From Rhodospirillaceae bacterium (GTDB lineage Bacteria > Pseudomonadota > Alphaproteobacteria > Rhodospirillales > UBA2165), in assembly GCA_018649245.1 (NCBI GenBank), contig JABIIH010000204.1, positions 1 through 34,671 of the forward strand: 34,671 nt of DNA, given 5' to 3'. Under the pieces are notes generated by a model that worked only from the letters and a program-made list of their open reading frames with translations, searched no databases and was not told the DNA's origin. The translations under genes were made by a program, and so were the position numbers. Positions 1 to 9,276 of the stretch are shown here, in pieces. Each line of letters starts with the position of its first letter. The first letter of the stretch is position 1.

Positions 1-323
1 CGAACCTTCCATACTACCTTAACTCCTAATTTCCTCAGGCTACCGCAATATTCTGCCGCACCTTACATTAAGTATAATCTTGGTGAAATAACCACCATTA
101 AATTTGCCAATTATTTTCTGAGAGTTGGTTGCTCCAAAGACAATCCACAATAGACCTAATTCGCACTTGAAAACTGAATTTTAAATATCATAGGAAATTG
201 ACCCCGGCAAACCGAGATTGCATAAAAAACCCGCTAATATACTGCAAAATAATCTCTTTATTTGTAGTGATATTCGGCTTTGAAATCTTCAATAATCGCC
301 AAATTCTGGAGTGCGGAACGAAC

Positions 324-818
324 TCAATCCGGAGCCTTGGCGAATCGGGCAAATTCGTTCACCAAAGTGTGATAAATAGACTTTTTAAACGACACTGCAA
401 TTTCTGGAATTTCCGTCAATTTAGCCCACTTCCAAGTACTGAATTCCGGATGTTCAACCCCGGTTGGATCGATTTCTATATCGTCGCCTAAGAACCGTAA
501 GGCGAACCATTTCTGTGTCTGACCACGATAGCGGCCTTGCCAAACCTTGCCCTTTAAATCGGGCGGCAAGTCATAATTCAGCCAATCTTCCACTTCACCG
601 ATAATTTCAGCGTTCCCGGTGCCGGTCTCTTCTTCAAGCTCTCTAAGTGCCGCCGCCGCTGGGTCTTCACCATTATCGATACCGCCTTGCGGCAACTGCC
701 ACGCGTCGGGATAGGTATCGAGGCGCTGACCGACAAACACCTGGCCATATTTATTGAATAAGACGATGCCCGCGCAAGCTCGGTAGGGCAGGTCAGTCGG
801 TGTTTGATCGGGGGACAT
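324..818 (-). CDS. rppH: RNA pyrophosphohydrolase (Nudix family)
   Basis: 164 aa; YRACAGIVLFNKYGQVFVGQR and Nudix box GGIDNGEDPAAAALRELEEETG. Confidence 0.93.
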   Translation of the reverse strand: MSPDQTPTDLPYRACAGIVLFNKYGQVFVGQRLDTYPDAWQLPQGGIDNGEDPAAAALRELEEETGTGNAEIIGEVEDWLNYDLPPDLKGKVWQGRYRGQTQKWFALRFLGDDIEIDPTGVEHPEFSTWKWAKLTEIPEIAVSFKKSIYHTLVNEFARFAKAPD

Positions 819-2362
819 TATTTTTGTGCTGGTGCTGGCGGTTGCCCGGCCGGAGCAGCTGGCGTTGCAGGTGCCACTTGAGCTTGATTTTCGCCACCGC
901 CACCACTGCCGCTGATTTTCACGATTGCCGAGATCGGTGCTAATATCAGTTTCTTACCGGGCAGTGTTTTGGTCCAGGCCATGATGTTGGTCAATGTGGA
1001 CGGTAAGGCGCGAGCGATGCCGATGGCGCTGGCATTTTTTTCTGCCAGTTCCACAAGTTTTGAAAGGCCGCGCATAATGCCAAGACGTGACGGGTCTTGA
1101 TCGATGTAAACATCGCTGCGCGCGCGCGGCAAAGCGATCGTCGAGGCGATTTTCACGATTTGGCTTTGGGCGACCAGACCATTATCAATCATTAATAAAC
1201 CGCGGATGCGAATTTCATTCAGCACCGGTGTCAACGCATCTTGCGAAGTTGTAAAGCGGGAGCCCATCGATTGGAGGAAACCGACATTGCCAATTGAAAG
1301 CGACATTATATATTGCAGACGCTCGATATTATCGTTTTGTTTTAAATCTGTTTGCAGGGCGAAAGGTCCAGGATCGGAGGTCGGAAAATCCGCAGTTTCC
1401 ATGGGCAGCATCATCAGCGTTTCGTGCCCTGCGGTGCGAGCCAAACCAACCCAATCACCAACATTTTTGGCATAGGGATTAAAAGCCAGAGTAACCTCTG
1501 CCGGCGTATGATTGACCGCAGCGATGGTGGCAGCCCGGCTAAAGCCCAACCCTTCAATAATAATGCCAATCCGGGCCAGGTTGGTAGCACCGGTAAACGG
1601 CTTGGCATAGACCTGCCACGGTTGGCGGCCATCAGCTGAAATTTTTGGAATTACGCTGCCGCCAACAGATTCGCCCAATTGCTTGTCCGGCCCGGGTAGC
1701 GGTTTCGGGTTTTGCATCATCGGTATGCCTTGGTAGGCTATGGCAGTTACCGACTTAATGATGACTCCAACACCGGCTTCAGTGCGGGGCCGGGAGGCTA
1801 TTGCTGGTGTTGTATTAGCTGGCGCGGAGGTAGATTGACCGGATGCTGGAACTTGGCTGGAACTTTGGGCTGGTTGGGATGCGTCTTTTTGGTCGGCAGT
1901 TGAGCGACCCATTTTCATTTTCCCGCCGGCCCGCGCTTTATTTTTTGGCGGAATTTTTAAGCTCAAAGCCGCTGCTGGCAGATTATTGTCGGCGGTTTCT
2001 TCTGCTTCATCATCGCCGCCACCGAGAAAGAACATTGCGCCGCCACTGATCCCGGCAACGACAACAAATACGGCGGCGCCAATAATAATCCATTTCTGTT
2101 TGTCGATACCTTCGCCGTCGTCATCTTCATCATCGTAATCTTCATCGAAATCGTCGTCAGGGAAATCGATATCTTCTAGATCAAGATCTTCGTAATCTTT
2201 GCCGTCACCATCGGCGCTTTCATCACCGCTATCCGCCAGCTCATCCTCGGCTGATTCTTCTGACTCATTATCTGACGCATCGTCCGGTGCCTCATCGGCA
2301 GCAGCCGGCGGGTCATCAAACATCGCATCGACTTCTTCTTGTGATTTTTCTTCATCAGCCAT
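818..2362 (-). CDS. Divergent polysaccharide deacetylase family protein with acidic N-terminal tail and one TM helix
   Basis: 514 aa; ~95-aa Asp/Glu-rich N-terminus, TM segment WIIIGAAVFVVVAGISGGAMFFLGG, C-terminal domain with RIGIIIEGLGFS...LAFNPYAKNVGDWVGLARTAGHETLMMLPME, typical of divergent polysaccharide deacetylases. Confidence 0.85.
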   Translation of the reverse strand: MADEEKSQEEVDAMFDDPPAAADEAPDDASDNESEESAEDELADSGDESADGDGKDYEDLDLEDIDFPDDDFDEDYDDEDDDGEGIDKQKWIIIGAAVFVVVAGISGGAMFFLGGGDDEAEETADNNLPAAALSLKIPPKNKARAGGKMKMGRSTADQKDASQPAQSSSQVPASGQSTSAPANTTPAIASRPRTEAGVGVIIKSVTAIAYQGIPMMQNPKPLPGPDKQLGESVGGSVIPKISADGRQPWQVYAKPFTGATNLARIGIIIEGLGFSRAATIAAVNHTPAEVTLAFNPYAKNVGDWVGLARTAGHETLMMLPMETADFPTSDPGPFALQTDLKQNDNIERLQYIMSLSIGNVGFLQSMGSRFTTSQDALTPVLNEIRIRGLLMIDNGLVAQSQIVKIASTIALPRARSDVYIDQDPSRLGIMRGLSKLVELAEKNASAIGIARALPSTLTNIMAWTKTLPGKKLILAPISAIVKISGSGGGGENQAQVAPATPAAPAGQPPAPAQK

Positions 2363-2397
2363 TACGGGCTTCCGGTATTTTTTATTAGGCGACTATA

Positions 2398-3762
2398 TTA
2401 GCCCTTCATACGCCGGGAAAACAGCGAAACACCGCGCAACAGATCAAGGGCACGTTGTAATTGAAAGTCCTGCTGATTGGTGTTCGATGCTGCAGGGGCG
2501 GGCTTTTTCTTGGAATCTGGCGCATTTTTAGACTTGTCGTCGGTTTTTTCTCCAGCTTTTCCATTTTTATCGCCGACGTGATTTTTGCCGTTATCATTCT
2601 TTAAAGCACCTCTGAGATCGGCTTCACGAGTCCGGCGGCGCGGTTCTATTGCTTCGATTCGCGCCTGTTCAACTTTGATATCGGGGGTCACGCCAATCTC
2701 CTGAATAGAGCGACCAGAGGGCGTGTAATAGCGCGCAGTCGTCAACCTCATCGCGCCATGCTGTTGCAACGGAATAATCGTTTGCACCGAGCCCTTGCCG
2801 AACGACTTGGTGCCGAGAATGATAGCGCGTTTATGATCTTGTAAGGCCCCGGCGACAATTTCCGAAGCACTGGCAGAGCCCCGGTTGATGAGCACGACAA
2901 TTGGCTTGCCGTCGGTCAGATCACCAGGTCTGGCATTAAAGCGCTGATGTTCTTCTTTATTACGGGATCGCGTCGAGACGATTTCGCCCTGGTCTAAAAA
3001 GGCATCTGAAACGGCAATTGCCTGATCCAAAAGGCCGCCGGGATTATTTCTGAGGTCAAGCACCAGGCCTTTGAAGTTTTTGCCGAGTTCTTTCTTGATT
3101 TTGTCCATCGCCTTTGAGAGCCCTTTGCCGGTCGGTTGGCTGAACGAAGATATTCGGACATAGCCGATATCACCACCTTCGGTGCGGGACCTGACGGTGC
3201 GGAGCGGGATAATGCCGCGGGTAACGGTGACATCGAACGGTTTTTTATCAATCCGCCGGATGGTGAGCTTGATATCTTCGCCGACTTTGCCGCGCATTTT
3301 TTCAACGGCTTGAGACAGCGTTAGACCCAGCACCTGTTCACCGTTGAGATGCGTAATGAAGTCACCCGGTTGCAGGCCAGCGCGATGCGCCGGCGTATCG
3401 TCAATTGGCGAGACCACTTTGATCAATCCATTTTCCATGGTTACTTCAATACCAAGGCCGCCAAACTTGCCCCGGGTCTGCACCCTCATATCTTTAAAGT
3501 TTTTTGCGTTGAGATAGCTTGAATGCGGATCGAGTGAAGTCAGCATGCCGGTGATGGCGGCTTCTATGAGGTCTTGATCCGAGGTCTCCGTGACGTAGCT
3601 GGAGCGCACTCGTTCAAAGACATCACCAAACAAATTGAGTAGGCGGTAAGTATCGACGTTCTTTTTCTTCTTTTCCTTCTCCGCCGCGTAGAGATCAAAA
3701 CTGCTGCCGATCACCGCGAGCGATAGCGCAATACCCGTAACCAAATACACAATTTTTTTCAT
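2398..3762 (-). CDS. S41 family C-terminal processing peptidase (PDZ domain)
   Basis: 454 aa; PDZ region LQPGDFITHLNGEQVLGL, catalytic region LVLDLRNNPGG, NRGSASASEIVAGALQDHKRAIILGTKSFGKGSVQT. Confidence 0.95.
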   Translation of the reverse strand: MKKIVYLVTGIALSLAVIGSSFDLYAAEKEKKKKNVDTYRLLNLFGDVFERVRSSYVTETSDQDLIEAAITGMLTSLDPHSSYLNAKNFKDMRVQTRGKFGGLGIEVTMENGLIKVVSPIDDTPAHRAGLQPGDFITHLNGEQVLGLTLSQAVEKMRGKVGEDIKLTIRRIDKKPFDVTVTRGIIPLRTVRSRTEGGDIGYVRISSFSQPTGKGLSKAMDKIKKELGKNFKGLVLDLRNNPGGLLDQAIAVSDAFLDQGEIVSTRSRNKEEHQRFNARPGDLTDGKPIVVLINRGSASASEIVAGALQDHKRAIILGTKSFGKGSVQTIIPLQQHGAMRLTTARYYTPSGRSIQEIGVTPDIKVEQARIEAIEPRRRTREADLRGALKNDNGKNHVGDKNGKAGEKTDDKSKNAPDSKKKPAPAASNTNQQDFQLQRALDLLRGVSLFSRRMKG

Positions 3763-3780
3763 CTGCTTAACCTTGTCATT

Positions 3781-5046
3781 TTAACTGCTTTTTCTTTTAG
3801 CCAGCCACGGAACAGGATTAATGGGCTGGCCGTTTCTCCGCAGCTCAATATAGAGCGACGGCTTACCTTTAGTGTGCGATCCCATAACACCGACGGGTTC
3901 GCCTGACAATAAATACTGCCCCATGACACCATCAATGCGGGACATACCGGCAAGGAGGCTATGATATCCCTCGCCATGATCAATGATCAAGAGTTGCCCG
4001 TATCCACGGAAATTTCCAGCAAAAACGACCTTACCATCAAACGGGGCTATTACTTGCGCAGAATCTCGAGTTTCGATCGATAATCCTTTGCGCGTTACGC
4101 CACGGCGAACGGTTTCGCCATAGTGTCCGTTGATGCGTCCCACAGCCGGATATCTTAACGAACCGCGCGATAAAGCAAAGGGTTTAAGATCAAGTGGCGG
4201 CGCCAATCGGGCAACTTTCTTGGGCGCTGAAGAGGTCTTGTTAGAATTTCCCTTTTTTGCCTCAAGTAGTTGTTTTTGCTTTCTTTTTCTATCCTGAACA
4301 AGCTGTTTTTTACGTTCTTGTTCGATATTGCCAAACAAATCACGCAAGTTTTGCGCCCGTCCGGTTAGGCTCTCAATTCGAAGCTTTGCTTCACGGCGCT
4401 CAGACAAGGCACGTTCACGCTCAGCGGCTTTAATCCGGATCAAGCCATCCAGGGTAGAGCGTTTGTTTTTAAACTCAAGACTGGTCTTGGCGAGCTGAAA
4501 TTTACGCTTGGCGATCAATTCTCGGGTTGCTGCAAGGGCGATCAAATCTTCGCGAAGTCGGGCTGCTTGGCCTTCAATTTGCGGTACAGCCGAGCGTAAC
4601 AGGATTGCTGTCCGGATCAGATCGGCGGCACCTGAGGGGTAGGCGATGACCGCTTCCGGCGGTAATCGTGATAATTTCTGCAACGCCATCAAGACGCCAG
4701 AGAACTGACCGCGACGCGATTCGAGCAGATTTCGCTTCTCGGTCTCGGCGTTATTGAGATCATCAATTTCAGTTTCGAGCTTCGACATCCGTTGCTCAAG
4801 ATTTTGGACCGCCGTGGCAACACCAATGCGATCACGGCTGGCTTTCGACAAATCACTTTTTAAGGTATCCGCCTGCTGCTTAAGCTGCCGGCTTTGTTTT
4901 TTGCCGGCCTCAATTGCCTTTTCGACTTCCTTGATTTGGTTGTCGAGCGCATTGTCTTTTTGCTGGGCGTAGCCCGTTATAGGCAGGCATAAAAGGACGC
5001 TAATGAAGAGAGCAGAAAATATGCGGTGACAATTAAGCCGAGACAT
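3781..5046 (-). CDS. Murein hydrolase activator EnvC-like, coiled coil plus M23 (LytM) peptidase domain
   Basis: 421 aa; signal peptide, long coiled coil, C-terminal VIAPFDGKVVFAGNFRGYGQLLIIDHGEGYHSLLAGM; the canonical HxH is partly altered. Confidence 0.9.
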   Translation of the reverse strand: MSRLNCHRIFSALFISVLLCLPITGYAQQKDNALDNQIKEVEKAIEAGKKQSRQLKQQADTLKSDLSKASRDRIGVATAVQNLEQRMSKLETEIDDLNNAETEKRNLLESRRGQFSGVLMALQKLSRLPPEAVIAYPSGAADLIRTAILLRSAVPQIEGQAARLREDLIALAATRELIAKRKFQLAKTSLEFKNKRSTLDGLIRIKAAERERALSERREAKLRIESLTGRAQNLRDLFGNIEQERKKQLVQDRKRKQKQLLEAKKGNSNKTSSAPKKVARLAPPLDLKPFALSRGSLRYPAVGRINGHYGETVRRGVTRKGLSIETRDSAQVIAPFDGKVVFAGNFRGYGQLLIIDHGEGYHSLLAGMSRIDGVMGQYLLSGEPVGVMGSHTKGKPSLYIELRRNGQPINPVPWLAKRKSS

Positions 5047-6628
5047 CTTCGGTCTGTTTTTCAGAGATCAGAGATTGTCCTGTCATTTCGGCTGGCTGTT
5101 CCAAGCCGAGCAGCCGCAACAATGTCGGTGAAACATCAGCCAGCACACCAGTTTTCAAACCTTCGGCAAAACTTGGCGGGTTCACCAGGATCAGCGGTAC
5201 TGGCGACAAAGTGTGGGCGGTGTGCGGCCCTTGGCTATCGGGATCGGTCATTTGCTCGGCATTGCCGTGATCGGCGGTGATTAACATGGTACCGCCTACT
5301 TTGATCAGCGCATCTTCGAGCCGGCCTAGGCAACTATCGACGGCCTCTGCAGCTTTGACTGCAGCTGCCATGATACCGGTATGGCCGACCATATCGCCAT
5401 TGGCATAATTGACGATAATGAGATCAAATTTCCCGGCTTCTATGGCTGCTACCAGATTGTCGGTGACTTCAGGCGCCGACATCTCCGGCTGCAAATCATA
5501 AGTTGCGACTTTGGGCGAGGGCACCAGGATGCGCTCTTCGCCGGGATATACTTGCTCTTCACCGCCATTGAAAAAGAAAGTGACATGAGCATATTTCTCA
5601 GTCTCGGCGGTGCGCAGCTGGGTCAGCCCGGCATCCGAGACTACTTCGCCGAGAATTTTCTCCAATTTGCGCTGAGGAAACAACGCGGACATAAACTGAT
5701 TGAGATGGCTCGAGTATTCGGTCAGGCCGGCCTGGGCCACAAATTTAAGTTCACGGGACCGCTTGAAGCCCTCAAACGCTGGATCAGTTAAACTTGCCAT
5801 AATCGCGCGCGCGCGGTCCGAGCGGAAGTTGAACATCAACACCGCATCGCCGTCTCTAATGCCGTCATAGTCACCAATGACGACCGGCAGCATAAATTCA
5901 TCTGTTTTGTTGTCATTATAGCTGGCTTGGATCGCTTCAACCGGGTCATCGGCTTTGGCGGCCTCCCCCTCGACAATGGCCTGATAGGCCTGCACCACCC
6001 GGTCCCAATTATTGTCCCGGTCCATTGCATAGTAACGCCCGGTCACCGTGGCGATGGAGAAATTTGCGAGTGCCGAGGTTTTGTCGACAACTTCCGTCAT
6101 AAAGCCTTTGCCGCCGGATTGTGCGATATCCCGACCATCCATAAAGGCGTGAAGTTTGGTGGTAATGCCTTTTCCATCCAATATTTCTGCAAGTGCAAGC
6201 AAATGATTTTGATGGGAGTGCACGCCACCTGGAGAAACGAGGCCGAGTAGATGACAGGCGCCGCCACTTTGCTTGAGCTTGGCGATAAACTCGGTGAGGG
6301 CAGGGATGTCTTTGAGCGTGTCATCGGCGATTGATTTATCAATCAGAGGTAAATTCTGCATCACCACACGGCCAGCGCCGAGATTTGTATGACCCACTTC
6401 GGAATTGCCCATTTGTCCGGCGGGCAGGCCGACATCCAGCGCCGAGGCTTCAAGTTGAGCTTTAGGGTAAATCTCCACCATGCGGTCCCAATTGGGAGTT
6501 GTGGCGTGGTGGATCGCGTTGTCTTCGGCGGCTTCGCGCTCACCCCAGCCATCGAGGATGCAGAGCACCACCGGCCGACGCGAATCGCCATCTGCTTTGT
6601 TGATCTTATTCATATGCATATGTCGCAA
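5033..6628 (-). CDS. gpmI: 2,3-bisphosphoglycerate-independent phosphoglycerate mutase
   Basis: 531 aa; RPVVLCILDGWGERE, GNSEVGHTNLGAGRVVMQ, HAFMDGRDI, ANGDMVGHTG, ITADHGNAEQM. Confidence 0.97.
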   Translation of the reverse strand: MRHMHMNKINKADGDSRRPVVLCILDGWGEREAAEDNAIHHATTPNWDRMVEIYPKAQLEASALDVGLPAGQMGNSEVGHTNLGAGRVVMQNLPLIDKSIADDTLKDIPALTEFIAKLKQSGGACHLLGLVSPGGVHSHQNHLLALAEILDGKGITTKLHAFMDGRDIAQSGGKGFMTEVVDKTSALANFSIATVTGRYYAMDRDNNWDRVVQAYQAIVEGEAAKADDPVEAIQASYNDNKTDEFMLPVVIGDYDGIRDGDAVLMFNFRSDRARAIMASLTDPAFEGFKRSRELKFVAQAGLTEYSSHLNQFMSALFPQRKLEKILGEVVSDAGLTQLRTAETEKYAHVTFFFNGGEEQVYPGEERILVPSPKVATYDLQPEMSAPEVTDNLVAAIEAGKFDLIIVNYANGDMVGHTGIMAAAVKAAEAVDSCLGRLEDALIKVGGTMLITADHGNAEQMTDPDSQGPHTAHTLSPVPLILVNPPSFAEGLKTGVLADVSPTLLRLLGLEQPAEMTGQSLISEKQTEDVSA

Positions 6629-6678
6629 AACTAGACGTTTGATGCAATGGGAGAGTTAGGGAACTGACGGAATAAATC

Positions 6679-6912
6679 TCACCGCTGTTTGTTATTCAAA
6701 TACAGCACTAAGGAGATGATGATCAAGAGGGCGATGATGGCGTTTTCGCCGGTGGCTTTGGCAAAGACGCCGATATTGTCAATGATACCGACTATAAACG
6801 TGCCCGAGGTTTGGCCAAGCAAGAAATAAATGAAAATAAGCAGGACGAGGCCGAGACTGAATATCTCGACAAGTGACCAGAGGGTCCGTCTCAATAAATC
6901 AATTTTGTCCAT
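6679..6912 (-). CDS. Small hydrophobic membrane protein of unknown function
   Basis: 77 aa with two hydrophobic segments (LVEIFSLGLVLLIFIYFLLG and AIIALLIIISLVLYL). Confidence 0.6.
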   Translation of the reverse strand: MDKIDLLRRTLWSLVEIFSLGLVLLIFIYFLLGQTSGTFIVGIIDNIGVFAKATGENAIIALLIIISLVLYLNNKQR

Positions 6913-6946
6913 AATTGACCTCGTCCTGAATTTTTAGAAAGTACGG

Positions 6947-7177
6947 CTATGCGGATCTGCTCCTGAGCAACCAGATAATAACGCCAAGAGCGATTAGTCC
7001 TACCAACCCTGCACCACCGAGATTGCCGATGAGGGCGGTTAAATTGCCGACAACGTCGCCGACGAAAGGAAGTTTATTACCAATAAGAACTCCTAATACG
7101 ATACCAAGTCCGATTAGCGACAAACCAATATCGGTAAGTGAGCCAATCCAGGTCCTAACTTGATTTAGCATAGACAA
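6947..7177 (-). CDS. Small hydrophobic membrane protein of unknown function
   Basis: 76 aa with two hydrophobic segments; plausible RBS (aggagac on the minus strand) just upstream. Confidence 0.6.
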   Translation of the reverse strand: MSMLNQVRTWIGSLTDIGLSLIGLGIVLGVLIGNKLPFVGDVVGNLTALIGNLGGAGLVGLIALGVIIWLLRSRSA

Positions 7178-7731
7178 AGTCTCCTAATAGTTTCAGTTAT
7201 AACTGCCTTTATGTCCCATATACAAAATGTAGTAGTAATATGGATATGGGTGCGCATATATAGCATAGATTCTCCAAATTAGTTCGAAAATATTGCTCGA
7301 CGAGTAAACGATTGCTCAATTTTTGGTGAGGTTAGCCAGCGGGTATTGTCGAATTTGGTGGCTATCAACGCCTTGCTTGATAATTGTGGCGAGATTAATG
7401 AGCCCGGCATATCAGAGAATTTAGGGTCCAAAAAAGGGTAATTTAATCAGTTTTTTCAATAATACCTATCAATATTATCTGATTGTTTAATGGTAGACGT
7501 ATTCTGTAAACTTTAACCTGACTCCTGGTAAGGGCAAAAGGAAGCTAGAAAAACTCAAGCTATAATTTTTCTGATACATTTTGCATTCGCTTAATCGCAC
7601 CGCTGGCGTTCGTTTTGATATGGATCAAATACGAAGTCGCCAGCATGTGAGATACTACTTTATTTATAGGTCTATAAATGTTTTGTAGAACTATAAATAT
7701 TTTACGGATCAATAGTTGGAGTATCGTTAAG

Positions 7732-9150
7732 GTGAGAGCGGTAAGGACATGGTCGGTCAGGCATTCCCGTTTTATTGAAACGGTGTGGCAGGCGTTTTCG
7801 TTTGTCCTCGATATGCTTGCGCCTCTATTACGTCATTTGCCTCGCCGGTTCCTTGAGGCGCCGCTAAAGCCGGTCGAAAAACTCGCTAAAAGATTTATGT
7901 TCGATTGCCAAATGTGCGGCCAATGTGTGCTCAGCCTGACCGGCATCGCCTGCCCGATGAATTGTCCGAAAACGCTCCGCAATGGTCCCTGCGGTGGGGT
8001 CTTGGCTGATGGCGGTTGCGAGGTATCACCGGAGATGACCTGTGTCTGGCTGGAAGCGTGGGATGGGTCCAGGCAAATGAAAAATGGCGCGTCCATTAAT
8101 GAAATCCAGCACCCGGTTTCACATTTAACCCGGGCCCGCTCGACTTGGGCAGCGAGCCTGCAAGGTGATCATTCCCAACCGGCCTGGCCGGAGATTTCCG
8201 TCGGCAGTACAGTCAAAACCACCGATGAGGTTCCGGCGCGGGCCAGCAGTTTGCAGCGGGTCCTTAATTCAGGCGCTTTTACCGTTACCACCGAGTTTAA
8301 TGCGCCGGATACGGCTGCGGCCGAGGATATCATTGAGGCAGTGCAGCCGCTAACGGATATCTGTGATGGCATTAACGTCACCGATAATGCTGGCGCCAAT
8401 GTCCATATCTCCAGCCTGAGTACTTGCGCGTTAATGGCGCGGGAGGGTTTTGAGCCGGTTATGCAGATGACCTGCCGTGACCGCAACCGCTTGGCCATCC
8501 AATCAGATGTTTTGGGGGCGGCGACACTTGGTGTCACCAATATCACCTGCATGACGGGCGATGCCATCACCAGCGGTGATCATCCGGACGGCAAGCCTGT
8601 CTTTGATTTGGATGCCGCATCACTGCTGCAGACCATCCGGCATTTGCGCGACGAAGGTAAATTTCTAACCGGGCGCGAGCTTAAAACCCCGCCCTATATT
8701 TATATGGGCGCAACCGCCAATCCGTCGGCGAAATTTCTTGATGTTGAAATTAGCCGGGTGGCTAAAAAAGTTCGGGCCGGTGCGCAATATCTACAAACTC
8801 AATATTGTTTCGATATGATGGCTTTGAAGAATTTCATCACTCGATTTCGAGATGAGGGGCTTGATGAATGGGCGCATTTGCTGGTCGGTGTTGGTCCGTT
8901 GCGCTCGGCTAAAAGTGGCCGCTGGATGCGAGACAATATTCCCGGCGTCCACATTCCGGACGATATTATAGAACGTATTGAGCGCGCCGATGATGAGCGT
9001 GCAGAAGGGCAAAAATTTGCCGCCGAGTTTATTGAGGAATTAAAGGATATGGCCGCTGTCTCTGGTGTTCATATTATGGCGATTGGCCAGCCTTTGCGGG
9101 TTGCCCAAATTGTCGAGATGGCTGGTATTGGGCCGAAATATAGGAGTTAA
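7732..9150 (+). CDS. Methylenetetrahydrofolate reductase with fused N-terminal MetV-like Cys-rich domain
   Basis: FMFDCQMCGQCVLSLTGIACPMNCPKTLRNGPCGG matches the MTHFR C-terminal/MetV-type Cys motif; then MetF-like TIM barrel (FTVTTEFNAPD...NVTDNAGANVHISSL...CRDRNRLAIQSDVLGAATLGVTNITCMTGD...GATANPSA...AQYLQTQYCFD). ORF opens at 7678, but GTG at 7732 (VRAVRTWSVRHSR) with GGAG upstream is the likelier start. Confidence 0.87.
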   Translation: MRAVRTWSVRHSRFIETVWQAFSFVLDMLAPLLRHLPRRFLEAPLKPVEKLAKRFMFDCQMCGQCVLSLTGIACPMNCPKTLRNGPCGGVLADGGCEVSPEMTCVWLEAWDGSRQMKNGASINEIQHPVSHLTRARSTWAASLQGDHSQPAWPEISVGSTVKTTDEVPARASSLQRVLNSGAFTVTTEFNAPDTAAAEDIIEAVQPLTDICDGINVTDNAGANVHISSLSTCALMAREGFEPVMQMTCRDRNRLAIQSDVLGAATLGVTNITCMTGDAITSGDHPDGKPVFDLDAASLLQTIRHLRDEGKFLTGRELKTPPYIYMGATANPSAKFLDVEISRVAKKVRAGAQYLQTQYCFDMMALKNFITRFRDEGLDEWAHLLVGVGPLRSAKSGRWMRDNIPGVHIPDDIIERIERADDERAEGQKFAAEFIEELKDMAAVSGVHIMAIGQPLRVAQIVEMAGIGPKYRS

Positions 9151-9276
9151 TTATTATCGTCTAACAACTGGACGCCGATTAAATTAGTCCAGATACTGAA
9201 TTGGGGGGGGATTTCAGCAGGTTCATTGCTTGCCGGTCTCCCATGGAAATAATTTTTTGGCACAGGAGCCGCAATT

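Noticed and set aside
198-491. Plus-strand 97-aa ORF overlapping rppH
   Set aside because: Lies largely antisense to the well-supported RppH gene and its translation shows no recognisable domain.
7178-7677. Possible cobalamin riboswitch upstream of the B12-dependent operon
   Set aside because: No convincing B12-box or conserved core seen by eye; would need an Infernal scan to be certain.
9258-9273. TGGCAC-N5-CCGCA resembling a sigma-54 -24/-12 promoter
   Set aside because: The -12 element sits about 4 nt from the corrinoid gene start codon, so transcription would start inside the gene, and the TTGC part is mismatched; AGGAG there is more simply the RBS.
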